Positions 41,432-49,733 of a stretch of DNA of 64,000 bases are shown here, piece by piece. Origin of the DNA: Mesorhizobium sp. WSM3862 (GTDB taxonomy: Bacteria > Pseudomonadota > Alphaproteobacteria > Rhizobiales > Rhizobiaceae); the NCBI RefSeq assembly GCF_002294985.1, contig NZ_NSGE01000003.1:248001-312000 (forward strand), in the 5' to 3' direction. A model generated the notes under the pieces. That model saw only the letters and a list, made by a program, of their open reading frames with translations, was not told the DNA's origin and ran no database searches. Positions within the stretch are counted from its first letter, which is position 1; each line of letters starts with the position of its first letter. The position numbers were made by a program, and so were the translations under genes.

Positions 41432-42979
41432 ATGACGGACGACATCAAGAAGGGCGAAGGCCATCTTTGTTATGACTGGTATCACTACCTCTGGCACCTG
41501 ATCGCAATCGGCGCCTTACGCGATCGTGCGCGCATCCCTGAAACGCGGTTGCCGCACGAGGCCGCATACCTGCTGGAGGCCGACGCCTGGGATTTGTTGG
41601 CTACTGACAAGCCCGGTTACGGCGAGGTCATTGCCCAGATTGATACGGGGGTGAACTCAAGCCATCCCAATCTCGACCCTCGTATCCGTCCTGCGGTCAG
41701 CTTCGCCGCTCACCCATTCGGGTTGAGTTACGTCACACCCAAGCAGCAACCGGCCGTCTTGCGAGGGCCGGAAAAACAGCAGAGCAAGAGCTTTGTGGGC
41801 GACGATACCTGGGCATGGGCGGCAGGCCTGATCAAATCGAGAAACAATGCGCAGGAAGTCGAGGTTCAGAAATCGCTGCTTCGAGCACTGAAAGATGGGC
41901 GCGGCGTAATTCAGGAGACTGCTGAGACCTCGCGTATGCGCTACTCAGCGCACGGGACCGCCTGCGCCGGGCTGATGGTCGGCGCCCCTGAGGCCTCGCC
42001 TGCGAAGTTGAGGCAATTTGGCAACGGTGAAGGCGCGATACCTTATTGGGGCGCCGCCCCGGGCGCTGAACTCCTGCCGATCGAGATTTCCGCACGGCCC
42101 GACGCAGCGCAGCTCATTCTGGCGTTCCTCTATGCCCGCGACCAGAAGGTTTCAGTCATACACTTTCCCCGGGAAGTACCCGATCCATGGCGAGCGCACC
42201 GTTCCTATCCTGGATATGGCGACAGCAGATATACTTCGGTCGAACAGGCAAAGCCAATTTGGGATTATTTCGAGAAGCTTTTTGAGGCGATCAGCGAGGA
42301 AATCCCCATCATCTGCGCAGCCGGCAACGATGGCTGCGACCATCTGATTTACCCGGCGAGCAAGGCCGGCGAAAGCAACGGCGTGATTGCGGTAGCGGCC
42401 GTCACTTATCGGGCGAGACGTTCAGCATATTCCAACTACAGCGGCGATCCGACCGACAATTCCGTCACCATTTCCGCGCCATCCGACGACCAGGAGGTGT
42501 GCACGCGCTGCCAAATACGACTGGACAGGGAGTCGCCGCGTTCACGTGACCACAATTTCGATATCTATGGGAAGCTCCCCCAGGTTGAATACGCGCCGCA
42601 GGGTGTGCTCACCACCGACATCCCGGGCTACCACGGCTATTCCGGCGGACAGTTGGAAGGGATCCAGCCACCGAGCGTCGAAAGCAGAGACCGCGCCGGG
42701 CTGTACACGGTGTTTGGCGGAACATCTGCCGCCTCGGCCATCGTCGCGGGAGCAGCCGCTTTGTTGCAGTCGAAACATCGGTCCACCGGTAGGCCGCTCA
42801 ACGGCATAGAAGTTAAGGCGAAGATGATCCAGTCGGGCGCAAAGGAGGTTTCATGGCCTTGGCTTGAAAAAGCTAACGTTCCGATTTTACCAGACAGCCC
42901 TAATTGCGAGAGAAGGGTGCCTTCGTTCGATCAGCAGTTTGGAGCGGGGCTGCTTGACCTCCGTAAGTTGTTGAGCTGA
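41432..42979 (+). CDS. Cytoplasmic S8 subtilisin-like peptidase
   Basis: The product has 515 residues. ATG 41432 has AGGAGG at six bases, nine bases after the PAP2-like stop, so the two are cotranscribed. The catalytic triad is Asp71 (IAQIDTGVNSSHPN), His174 (YSAHGTACAGLM) and Ser432 (FGGTSAASAIVAG), with oxyanion Asn299 (CAAGND). No signal peptide or propeptide is seen. A Cys pair, CTRC (357-360), sits in a surface insertion. It resembles subtilases that act in regulated proteolysis rather than secretion. Confidence 0.9.
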   Translation: MTDDIKKGEGHLCYDWYHYLWHLIAIGALRDRARIPETRLPHEAAYLLEADAWDLLATDKPGYGEVIAQIDTGVNSSHPNLDPRIRPAVSFAAHPFGLSYVTPKQQPAVLRGPEKQQSKSFVGDDTWAWAAGLIKSRNNAQEVEVQKSLLRALKDGRGVIQETAETSRMRYSAHGTACAGLMVGAPEASPAKLRQFGNGEGAIPYWGAAPGAELLPIEISARPDAAQLILAFLYARDQKVSVIHFPREVPDPWRAHRSYPGYGDSRYTSVEQAKPIWDYFEKLFEAISEEIPIICAAGNDGCDHLIYPASKAGESNGVIAVAAVTYRARRSAYSNYSGDPTDNSVTISAPSDDQEVCTRCQIRLDRESPRSRDHNFDIYGKLPQVEYAPQGVLTTDIPGYHGYSGGQLEGIQPPSVESRDRAGLYTVFGGTSAASAIVAGAAALLQSKHRSTGRPLNGIEVKAKMIQSGAKEVSWPWLEKANVPILPDSPNCERRVPSFDQQFGAGLLDLRKLLS

Positions 42980-43144
42980 GGGTCCCGCCGAATTTGACTG
43001 AAAAGGTCGGCTGCAAGCCGCTAAATCCGGGCTGAATGGATTTCTGACGTAATTCTGACGTGCCCCCCACGGCAGGCTTACGATCCGCCTACGCCGTCCA
43101 GTCATATTCGAGCGACGTTTGAAATCGCTCGGGGCCGGACTCCA

Positions 43145-43846
43145 ATGCATCCGATCACTGCCTATACGAATTCACAGACTGACCGCGTGCTCCCGTCATT
43201 CGGCATCGGTGAAACGAAATTCCAGCGCGCCATCGCCACCATCATGTTTACCGACGTGGAGGACTCGACCGGCTTGGCGAACGCGCTTGGCCTGGTCGAA
43301 ACCACGCGGTTCATGATCGAGCACTTCGCGTTGACCCGCCAGGTCGTGGTGGCCCATGAGGGGACCGTTCAAAACTTTACCGGCGACGGCGTGCTAGCGC
43401 TCTGGCCGGGGAGCGAAATGACGCCTAGCGAAACGGCACTAAAGGCGCTGGCCGCCGTCGCGGAACTGGTACCGCAAATCTCGCTCGGCAACGCTTGGAA
43501 GCGTTCTACGGGCTCCCTGTCGCGTCGCATCAGGATCGGCTTACACTCCGGCGAGGTGATGTTCGTCAACGATCGCCAGTGGGATTTCTCTTTTGTGGTC
43601 GGTTCGGAGGTAAATTTCGCCCGCCGCGTCGAGCAGGCTGGCAAGAGGGAGAATGGTGCAGGGGTCGACGCGCTGGTGATGGTCAGCGGTGCGACCCTCC
43701 ACCTTGCTGGCCTGGCGACTGCGTCCATCGACCCCTACGAGCTTGTGCGGCTAACCCCCGCCGAACTGGCTCATCGCCAATCGGTCGACTGGCGTCGACC
43801 GTGTTCGCGGAGCAGAACTATAGCGCGTGCAAATGTCGGCCTTTGA
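43145..43846 (+). CDS. Class III adenylate/guanylate cyclase
   Basis: This 233-residue protein is essentially a single catalytic domain. Metal-binding Asp37 lies in MFTDVED and Asp81 in FTGDGVLALW. Transition-state residues Asn157 and Arg161 lie in VGSEVNFARRVEQ. All key catalytic residues are present, so activity is expected. It follows the subtilase gene by 165 bases. The regulator of the cassette might sense its product, but no cAMP-binding domain is visible nearby. Confidence 0.88.
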   Translation: MHPITAYTNSQTDRVLPSFGIGETKFQRAIATIMFTDVEDSTGLANALGLVETTRFMIEHFALTRQVVVAHEGTVQNFTGDGVLALWPGSEMTPSETALKALAAVAELVPQISLGNAWKRSTGSLSRRIRIGLHSGEVMFVNDRQWDFSFVVGSEVNFARRVEQAGKRENGAGVDALVMVSGATLHLAGLATASIDPYELVRLTPAELAHRQSVDWRRPCSRSRTIARANVGL

Positions 43847-44010
43847 GGCGTTAGCTGACGCTGAACCCCACTTCAGCCAAATGGCGGCTCCTGGCGCACC
43901 TGCGACCCCCAGCGCAGTCGCCGGCAATGTCCGCTTTAAGGCAGTGGCACCGCTAACTTTAATGACCGAGATGCGGCGCAAAGCGGCCGGGGCTGAGGGT
44001 GGCTCAACGT

Positions 44011-44262
44011 TCAACAGGCTACCGGCATTTCAGCCTCAAGCGCTGGAACGATCCCGTTGGCGTAGAGAATGATGGCCTCTTCGAACTCGCCGGTCGAAGG
44101 ATCGCCCGTACGGCTGAACGCCACGACGCCGGCCGAACATTCCGCCAGTTTCTCTGCCAGTCGCAAAGCATGCTCGATGTCCTGTACTTCCACCGCCGCT
44201 CCAGCGGCGATCGCTCCTTTGGGCGTGAAATTGAAACTCTGAACCACGAAATATGTCAGCAA
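44011..44262 (-). CDS. Small conserved rhizobial phage-associated protein
   Basis: The product has 83 residues, started at TTG 44262 because GGAGG lies five bases before it; no ATG is suitable. FVVQSFNFTPKGAIAAGAAVEV...ALRLAEKLAECSAGVVAFSRTGDPSTGEFEEAIIL is a compact alpha/beta pattern found in small rhizobial proteins close to prophage genes. Function is not known. It lies downstream (minus direction) of operator B. Confidence 0.65.
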   Translation of the reverse strand: MLTYFVVQSFNFTPKGAIAAGAAVEVQDIEHALRLAEKLAECSAGVVAFSRTGDPSTGEFEEAIILYANGIVPALEAEMPVAC

Positions 44263-44378
44263 TGCCGCCTCCTTAGCCGCGTCAATCTGACTCAGCCTGC
44301 AGAACAAAACAAGTACAGATGCAGCGGGCCGATGCGACAAATCCACAAGCCCAGGGGTGCACAGCAAACCTACCTGTC

Positions 44379-44408
44379 TTGACAGAGTAGGTAGGTATTG
44401 CCTACCAT
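44379..44408 (+). promoter_or_regulatory. Promoter/operator B, second copy of the CI operator
   Basis: TTGACA (44379-44384), a 17-18 base spacer and CTACCAT form a promoter-like element. It matches operator A (25472-25501, reversed) at 28 of 30 positions. The palindrome GTAGGTA-T-TGCCTAC (44391-44405) has one imperfect pair. An additional half-palindrome, CCTACCTGTC, lies just upstream (44370-44378). It points rightwards, toward the excisionase-integrase block, and would bring these genes under CI control. Confidence 0.75.
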
Positions 44409-44440
44409 TGGGAATTACCATTTGGAGCCGGGCGGTGAAA

Positions 44441-44782
44441 TCAATCTCTGAAGCGCAGCACTCCCGCGATCTTTCCGCTCGGCCCGTAGAGCATCAGCAC
44501 TGCCGCGCAGGCGAGGTCTTCGCTTTTGCCCTCCCAAGCCCGGACGGTTTCTTTGACCTTGCTCCGAATGACCGCGGCAACCGTCGGGTCGTCGAGCTTG
44601 ACGTCCTCGGCGGCCAGCATCAGCGCCATGGCGCCTTCATTGATTTCCAGCTTCGGACAGATCTTGGTGCCGGCGATCGCCTGCCCGACATGGGACATAA
44701 CCGCCATTTGCCCATCGCTGTAGGCAAAGGCCGAACCGGGCATGACGAACAGCGAGACGGCAGCTCGCACCAACTTTCGCAT
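44441..44782 (-). CDS. Secreted small protein, unknown
   Basis: The product has 113 residues. ATG 44782 is preceded by AGGGGG at six bases. A cleavable signal peptide, RKLVRAAVSLFVMPGSAFA, ends before YSDGQ. The mature 94 residues are helical with one Cys pair (ICPKLEIN, DLACAAVLM). It lies antisense within the transcript expected from promoter B. Similar periplasmic proteins occur in rhizobial prophages; function is unknown. Confidence 0.7.
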   Translation of the reverse strand: MRKLVRAAVSLFVMPGSAFAYSDGQMAVMSHVGQAIAGTKICPKLEINEGAMALMLAAEDVKLDDPTVAAVIRSKVKETVRAWEGKSEDLACAAVLMLYGPSGKIAGVLRFRD

Positions 44783-44929
44783 CCGATACCCCCTGCCCGC
44801 AATGCGCGGTTTGAACGCTATCACAAGGACGAAGCCGTCGCGAACCGGCTCGCTGCGGCTGCTTTCATTGCTGCCACCCTTTTCTGCGCCGCCGTGACAG
44901 TCGGCGCGCTCTGATCAAGGAGACCCGTC

Positions 44930-45445
44930 TTGCTCGATAAAGTTCAACGTTCATCGCAAACCCGCCGAGAGTTTCCGGAAGCTGGGTTCGACACCCATCC
45001 GCGCTGCCTGGAAATGGCAGAGGCTATGCGAGATCTGTTTGCTGTTGGCGGCGGCGTTCGGCTTGAAGACCTGGTCGGCGCCGGCTTCACAAGCGCCGAG
45101 ATCATCGAGTTTCAGGACAGCGCCGCACGTCTGGCTTTGCTCGCCAGCACCAAGCAGATCACCATCCGTCCGGATCTGCTTGCAGATATGATTGAGAAGG
45201 CCCGGCACGCAGCGCCCAATCGGCCACCGCTGCCCGGCGGCGCGCAGCCTACACAGAGTCTCATCCTGGCCTGGGGCCAGTATTGTGCGGCCCGCGGCGC
45301 GCTGCTGCTCGATCCCTGGTCGGGTCAACGCGAACGCTGCATTTCGGTGCTGTCGGGCTATCTCGACCGGCTGCCGATCTTCCCGGCCATTCGCTCGAGC
45401 GTTCTCACCGCCGTCGAAGCAGCCATGCCGCAGGTGCACCAATGA
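44930..45445 (+). CDS. Phage protein, unknown
   Basis: The 171-residue product starts at TTG 44930, justified by AAGGAG seven bases before it. An alpha-helical region (LEDLVGAGFTSAEIIEFQDSAARLAL) is followed by a second helical block (ILAWGQYCAARGALLL). It is the first gene of the excisionase-integrase block and overlaps the next gene by four bases (ATGA). No homolog family is recognised. Confidence 0.7.
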   Translation: MLDKVQRSSQTRREFPEAGFDTHPRCLEMAEAMRDLFAVGGGVRLEDLVGAGFTSAEIIEFQDSAARLALLASTKQITIRPDLLADMIEKARHAAPNRPPLPGGAQPTQSLILAWGQYCAARGALLLDPWSGQRERCISVLSGYLDRLPIFPAIRSSVLTAVEAAMPQVHQ

Positions 45446-46131
45446 GGTCCGCCAGCCACGCGCCGAGCGATAGACCCGCCATGATCCCAACCTTCAAGCC
45501 GGACGGGTCGGCCTTCGACCTCCTCGAGCCGAAGGCGTCCGACATCAGCTTCGCCGATATGGCCAACACGCTGTCCAAGCTGGCGCGGTTCAATGGTCTC
45601 TATCGCTGCCCGGCCTACTCTGTGGCGCAGCATTGCGTGATGGGTGCCGACGCGCTGTTCCGCGAAGCCGGCGACGGCGTGGCCGCCGGCTATTTCCTTC
45701 TTCATGACGGACATGAATACGCGCTCGGCGACATCACCAGGCCGGCAGTCGACCTGATCCAGCATCACATTGCACAGTTGGCCACAGCTGCCGGGCTAAA
45801 TTGTGCAGGATTCGTCGACCAGCTCGCCCACCGCGCGATCGCGTCGGTCAAGCGCAGCATCGACCTTGCGATCTACCAGGCGGCTGAATTGCCCAACATC
45901 GACACAGTGCCGGCCTATGCCCGTCAGATCCGCGATATGGATAATCGCATGCTGGTTGCCGAGGCCGCCGCCCTGTTCGGAGCCAGGCCGACCAGCGCTT
46001 GTCTGCCGCGCGTTTCGCTGCCTCCGCCAAAGCTTGTCGGCGCGATCGAGCCGTGGGGCGCGATGAAAGCAGAGCTTGCCTTCATCGACCGCCTGCAGCG
46101 CTATCTCGGCATCGCGGCGCGGACGTGCTGA
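45442..46131 (+). CDS. HD-domain phosphohydrolase (YfbR-like)
   Basis: The product has 229 residues. ATG 45442 lies in the ATGA overlap. AYSVAQHCVMGADAL, LLHDGHEYALGDITRPA and the downstream ADE-like MDNRMLVAEAAALFG are the HD-superfamily metal ligands and core of phage 5'-nucleotidases. It may tune nucleotide pools or dephosphorylate dNMPs during infection, as known for HD enzymes of related phages. The C-terminal part is less conserved. Confidence 0.85.
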   Translation: MRSASHAPSDRPAMIPTFKPDGSAFDLLEPKASDISFADMANTLSKLARFNGLYRCPAYSVAQHCVMGADALFREAGDGVAAGYFLLHDGHEYALGDITRPAVDLIQHHIAQLATAAGLNCAGFVDQLAHRAIASVKRSIDLAIYQAAELPNIDTVPAYARQIRDMDNRMLVAEAAALFGARPTSACLPRVSLPPPKLVGAIEPWGAMKAELAFIDRLQRYLGIAARTC

Positions 46132-46173
46132 ACGTGCAGTTTTCGCCATGAACACCAGCGGCAACGGCACTCA

Positions 46174-46590
46174 ATGAACGGGTCCGATGAGTACACGGAA
46201 AACGCGCCGCTGCGGCTGGACATCGCGGCCCGGATTGCTTTCCCTGATGGCTCGATGGGCCCAGCCGGTTTGCGCAAGGAGCGCGACCGCGGGCGGCTAG
46301 AGACGGAAATCATCGCCGGCAAGGAATACACCACACTCGCAGCAATCGGGAGAATGAGGAAGCTATGCCGCGTCCAAGCAAGGGAATCCGACTCGTCTGG
46401 CGATCCGAGAGCCGAAAGGCCGACGGCAGCCTGCGCAGCAAGGCCGGCTGGTACATCGAGGACGCCGGACGACGACATCCCACTGGCTGCGGCAAGAGCG
46501 AGCTTGTTGAAGCTCAAAGGCAGCTCGCCGACTACATCAGCGAAAAACATCAGCCGACGCGCCAGCGCAACCGCGACCCCGACCAAGTAA
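46174..46590 (+). CDS. Excisionase-like protein, overlapping the integrase gene
   Basis: The product has 138 residues, from ATG 46174. PLRLDIAARIAFPDGSMGPAGLRKERDRGRLETEIIAGKEYTTLAAIGRM is the typical rhizobial excisionase HTH pattern (MerR-like). The C-terminal 70 residues are Ser/Ala/Arg-rich and are encoded in another frame inside the integrase gene (overlap 226 bases). The same long overlap, with similar low-complexity tails, is known from related excisionase-integrase pairs, so it appears to be conserved. Confidence 0.8.
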   Translation: MNGSDEYTENAPLRLDIAARIAFPDGSMGPAGLRKERDRGRLETEIIAGKEYTTLAAIGRMRKLCRVQARESDSSGDPRAERPTAACAARPAGTSRTPDDDIPLAAARASLLKLKGSSPTTSAKNISRRASATATPTK

Positions 46591-47660
46591 AGATCGCCGA
46601 CGTCGTCAACGTCTATGCGGAAGACGTCGTCGCGCTCAATCCGTCGCAGAGCTATCGCAAGGAAACGGCCGCGCGCCTGCTCGCCATTTTAACCTTCTTC
46701 ACCGGTACGGTCGCCGACATCTCAGGCGCACTCTGCCGGGAATATGTCAGCGGCCCGGCCAAGAACGGCCGGATCCTGCCGACGCCAGCGATGGGACGCC
46801 GGCAGCTGGAGGATCTGCGCGCGGCGATCAACCACTATCACGCCGAAAAATACATCACGGCCGTGCCGAAGATCGTGTTGCCGGCGCGATCCGAGAAGGC
46901 CAAGCGCGCGCTGACGCGATCTGAGGCGGCGAGGCTGCTCTGGGCAGCCTGGCAGATGCGGCAGACCTGGAAGGGACAAGAGAGCGATCGCCGGACCGGC
47001 CGGCACGTGGCGCGCTTCATCCTGACCGGGCTCTACACCGGCACGCGATCCGCCGCCATCTGCGGGGCCGCGACACGGCCCACAGTGGGGCGCGGCTTCG
47101 TCGACCTTGAGCGCGGCGTCTTCTTCAGGCGAGCCGCCGACATGGTCGAGACCAGGAAGCGACAGCCGCCGGTCAGGCTGCCGGACCGGCTGCTGGCGCA
47201 CATGCGCCGCTGGGCGCGTACCCCGGTTGACATCAAGACCAAGGGACGCGGAAAAAGCCGCACGATCGGCCGCATGATCGCACACGATTTCATCGTTGAA
47301 TGGGAAGGCGGCCCGGTTCGCTCCGTTCGCAAGGCGTTCAAGTCGGCCTGCGAGATCGCCGGCCTCGGCTGGTATGAGACGCGGATCCTCAAAGGCGTCG
47401 AGAGCAAAGTCTTCGTCACAGATGTCACCCCTCACACGCTGCGTCACACTGCTGCGACGTGGCTGATGCAGAACGGCGTCGAGCTCTCGAAGGCCGCCGA
47501 CTTCTGCGGCATGACGGAAGCCGTGCTGCGCAAGCACTATTACCACCATCACCCCGATTTCCAGGCCGACGCCGCCGCGGCGATCACCGCCAAGGCGCCG
47601 GCGCCGCGCCAGAAGAGCAACATCGTCCGATCGGGCGTCTCCCACCTGAAACCCACCTGA
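46365..47660 (+). CDS. int: Tyrosine recombinase/integrase
   Basis: This 431-residue protein starts at ATG 46365 (MPRPSKGIRLVWR). An arm-binding-like N-terminus is followed by a core-binding domain (residues 75-165) and a catalytic domain with Arg228 (GLYTGTRSA), His357 and Arg360 (TPHTLRHTAATW) and Tyr392 (KHYYHHHP). It reads toward the tRNA-Pro fragment, as expected for a tRNA-targeting prophage integrase next to attR. Confidence 0.96.
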   Translation: MPRPSKGIRLVWRSESRKADGSLRSKAGWYIEDAGRRHPTGCGKSELVEAQRQLADYISEKHQPTRQRNRDPDQVKIADVVNVYAEDVVALNPSQSYRKETAARLLAILTFFTGTVADISGALCREYVSGPAKNGRILPTPAMGRRQLEDLRAAINHYHAEKYITAVPKIVLPARSEKAKRALTRSEAARLLWAAWQMRQTWKGQESDRRTGRHVARFILTGLYTGTRSAAICGAATRPTVGRGFVDLERGVFFRRAADMVETRKRQPPVRLPDRLLAHMRRWARTPVDIKTKGRGKSRTIGRMIAHDFIVEWEGGPVRSVRKAFKSACEIAGLGWYETRILKGVESKVFVTDVTPHTLRHTAATWLMQNGVELSKAADFCGMTEAVLRKHYYHHHPDFQADAAAAITAKAPAPRQKSNIVRSGVSHLKPT

Positions 47661-47716
47661 AACCCCGGAAACAAACGTGAACAAAAGCCCCAAAAGCGGC
47701 CGTTCAGTAATCGCAA

Positions 47717-47740
47717 AAGCCCGGAATTCCGGGCTTCTTC
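47717..47740 (+). terminator. Perfect palindrome, probable integrase terminator
   Basis: AAGCCCGGAATTCCGGGCTT (47717-47736) is a perfect 20-bp palindrome followed by CTTCT, about 60 bases after the integrase stop. It would form a strong stem. It may also stop transcription entering from the host operon on the other strand. Confidence 0.7.
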
Positions 47741-47755
47741 TGGCAAGACAGCTTG

Positions 47756-47800
47756 TTCGGGACGATGGGGTCGCAGGTTCAAATCCTGCCACTCCGACCA
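47756..47800 (+). other. attR: duplicated 3' half of tRNA-Pro(CGG)
   Basis: From the anticodon loop TTCGGGA (anticodon CGG) through variable loop, T-arm (GCAGG TTCAAAT CCTGC) and acceptor strand to CCA, this matches the 3' half of a proline tRNA. The 5' half is missing: upstream bases do not pair with the anticodon or D stems. This is the footprint left when a phage integrates in a tRNA gene and duplicates the 3' end; the intact tRNA should lie beyond the left edge. Confidence 0.9.
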
Positions 47801-47942
47801 GAACGAAATCTCCCGAAAGTCTTTAGTTTCCCTGATTTATTCAAACCTTTCGGCGTCGCGCAGAGAACCGTATCGCTGCGTGACGCTTCAAGACGCGACG
47901 CGCTTGCCGCATGTCAATACTCAAGCCGAACTGATGATCCCC

Positions 47943-49733
47943 CTACGGCGCCAGGAAGGAAGGGCTTGCCGTCGCGCGCACCGGCTCGGAACGAGCATAA
48001 CCGTCACGCCTGATGCCGCCATGGTCGATCAGGCGAGCGATCACGGCGCGCCGTGCGTGATACGGCGTCAGCGTGTGGTCGGCATTCGGCAGCGAGACCC
48101 TGGTCACGCCGCGAATGCTATCGAGCCGCTCTTCCTCCGAGCCAAAATGGCGGGCGATCTCCTTGAGGCTCAGATCGCCTTCCGAGGTTACGAGGAGGAC
48201 CCGCACGCCGCGGCCGCATAGGTCGCGCATCCAGCGTTCCACCCGCCGCTGTCCAAGCAGCGCGGCCGGATGCAGCATCGACAATGTGGACTTGATCGCC
48301 TCAAGCCCGCGCCGGACGATCAGCCGGGCGCATCGCGAAGCGATCCCGCGCCATGCGGCGTCGGCCGGCTCGCGGCTCTCCTGCCTGGCGGCAGCGTTCT
48401 GCCCGAGCACGGCCTTGGACGTCTCGTAAGTCTTCCAGACCGCCATCTCCAGCGCGTAGGAACCGTTCCAGGCGAAGCAGAGCGGGTTGATCATGGTCAG
48501 CATCCGTACCCGCCGATCGGCCCGCGCGGCGTGAAAAGCCTGAAATGCGCCAGCGCAGGTGCCGACCAGGCCGACCCCGGGGTAGCCGGCTCGCTCCATC
48601 CAGTTGATCGCACGACTTACATCATGGCGCGTGCGCCGGTCATAAAGGAACAGGCGCCCTTCCTCGGTCGGATCGCTGAGGCCAAGTCCGGGCAGGTCGA
48701 CGCGCAGCGAGGCTACGCCTTCCGCGGCCAGGGCTCGCGCCGCTTCCACCGTGCCGCGCGCCCAGCCGACATGCGGCACGCCACCGGCATTGAGGAAGAT
48801 CACCGGCTCGGCCTCGGTCTGGCGTTCGCGCGGTCGGCAAAGCACACCGCAGATCAACGGCGCCGGTCCAATCAGCACCGGGCTTTCCGTGTAATGCGGA
48901 CCGTCCAGAATCTGCGACACATCGCGCGGCATGGCCTTTCCCGCTGCCGCTTCGGCAGCCTGGTCGGCGATCCAGGCGGCGCAGCGATCGAGAGCGGCGG
49001 CCGGAATCCGGTTAGCGGTCGGGTCGCACATCAAGAGAGGATAGCCATCGAACTCGGCCGTCGCGATTTCCGCAGCGCCAGCCGTGTCGCCGAGCACCTC
49101 TTCGGCAGCCAGCGGCTTGCCGTTTGTAAGCACCAGCATCGGCAGGGATGGAAGGCCAGCCGCGGCATGCCGCCAATCGAGCGCTGAGAGATCAGCCAGC
49201 GTTTCATGCGAAATTCGGAAGCCGGCGGCCTCGCGCCCCTCGGTGAAAACCCCTTCGCCCGCCGAGCGGCTGGCCAGCGGCGCGTCGATCATGCGCGACA
49301 TGGCTGTGATCTCGCGAACATAGGCCTTGCCGGAGGACGGCGGCGCGAGCAGCACGAGACCCGCCACGTCGTCGCGTCCGGCCGCCGCCAGCGGGGCCAG
49401 CAGGGCACCAAGCCGGAAGCCGACCAAAATGACGTCCGCCACGCCGCAATCCTGCTTCAGCCGATCGATCGCCGCGCCTATGCTCGCCGTCCACCGTTGC
49501 ACCTGACCGGGCGTTGAATGGTCCCCGGCGGCATTGCCGCAGCCGGGATAGTCGAATTGCAGCGCCGGCAGACCGTTTTCGGCCGACTTGTCAGCCAGAA
49601 GCCGCAGGAAACGCCGGCTGCACAGGTCCTCGTGGCCATGCGCCCCAGCGATCACGACACCCCGGCCGCGCCGCCCGGTGCCCCTGCCTTCATGAAGCCA
49701 GCCGATCGTGTCGGCGAAGACGACCCCCTTCAT
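47943..49733 (-). CDS. Tandem alpha/beta hydrolase
   Basis: The 596-residue product overlaps the upstream gene by ATGA. There are two alpha/beta hydrolase domains. In the first (residues 1-255), the nucleophile elbow position reads GFRLGA, lacking Ser. In the second (residues 290-575), GTCAGA replaces G-x-S-x-G with Cys, and HTLTPYH provides a His. Serine replacement suggests acyl transfer (Cys) or loss of catalysis. It is the last gene of the amino-acid:carrier-protein ligase operon and may release or transfer aminoacyl groups. Confidence 0.75.
   Translation of the reverse strand: MKGVVFADTIGWLHEGRGTGRRGRGVVIAGAHGHEDLCSRRFLRLLADKSAENGLPALQFDYPGCGNAAGDHSTPGQVQRWTASIGAAIDRLKQDCGVADVILVGFRLGALLAPLAAAGRDDVAGLVLLAPPSSGKAYVREITAMSRMIDAPLASRSAGEGVFTEGREAAGFRISHETLADLSALDWRHAAAGLPSLPMLVLTNGKPLAAEEVLGDTAGAAEIATAEFDGYPLLMCDPTANRIPAAALDRCAAWIADQAAEAAAGKAMPRDVSQILDGPHYTESPVLIGPAPLICGVLCRPRERQTEAEPVIFLNAGGVPHVGWARGTVEAARALAAEGVASLRVDLPGLGLSDPTEEGRLFLYDRRTRHDVSRAINWMERAGYPGVGLVGTCAGAFQAFHAARADRRVRMLTMINPLCFAWNGSYALEMAVWKTYETSKAVLGQNAAARQESREPADAAWRGIASRCARLIVRRGLEAIKSTLSMLHPAALLGQRRVERWMRDLCGRGVRVLLVTSEGDLSLKEIARHFGSEEERLDSIRGVTRVSLPNADHTLTPYHARRAVIARLIDHGGIRRDGYARSEPVRATASPSFLAP

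Larger units (their letters stand above)
1..47800. mobile_element. Prophage, left end outside window
   Basis: A continuous phage gene set runs from the left edge to a tyrosine integrase at 46.4-47.7 kb. The integrase is followed by a 3' tRNA-Pro fragment, taken as attR. Structural genes (1-18.6 kb) and replication genes (20.6-25.5 kb) are on the minus strand; repressor, excisionase and integrase are on the plus strand. Tail tube, tape measure, gpU/X/D and lysis genes are not seen and should lie left of position 1. The 26-44 kb part is accessory cargo and may itself contain a nested element (serine recombinase). Host operons begin right of 47.8 kb. The right boundary is well supported. Whether all cargo moves with the phage is an inference. 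Confidence 0.9.

Noticed and set aside
44357-44914. Plus-strand 185-codon frame downstream of operator B, ending in a hydrophobic helix
   Set aside because: Most of it is antisense to the signal-peptide protein, and the helical end has no in-frame start codon nearby.
47717-47800. Complete tRNA gene
   Set aside because: Only the 3' half is present. Upstream bases cannot form the anticodon or D stems, so it is an att fragment.
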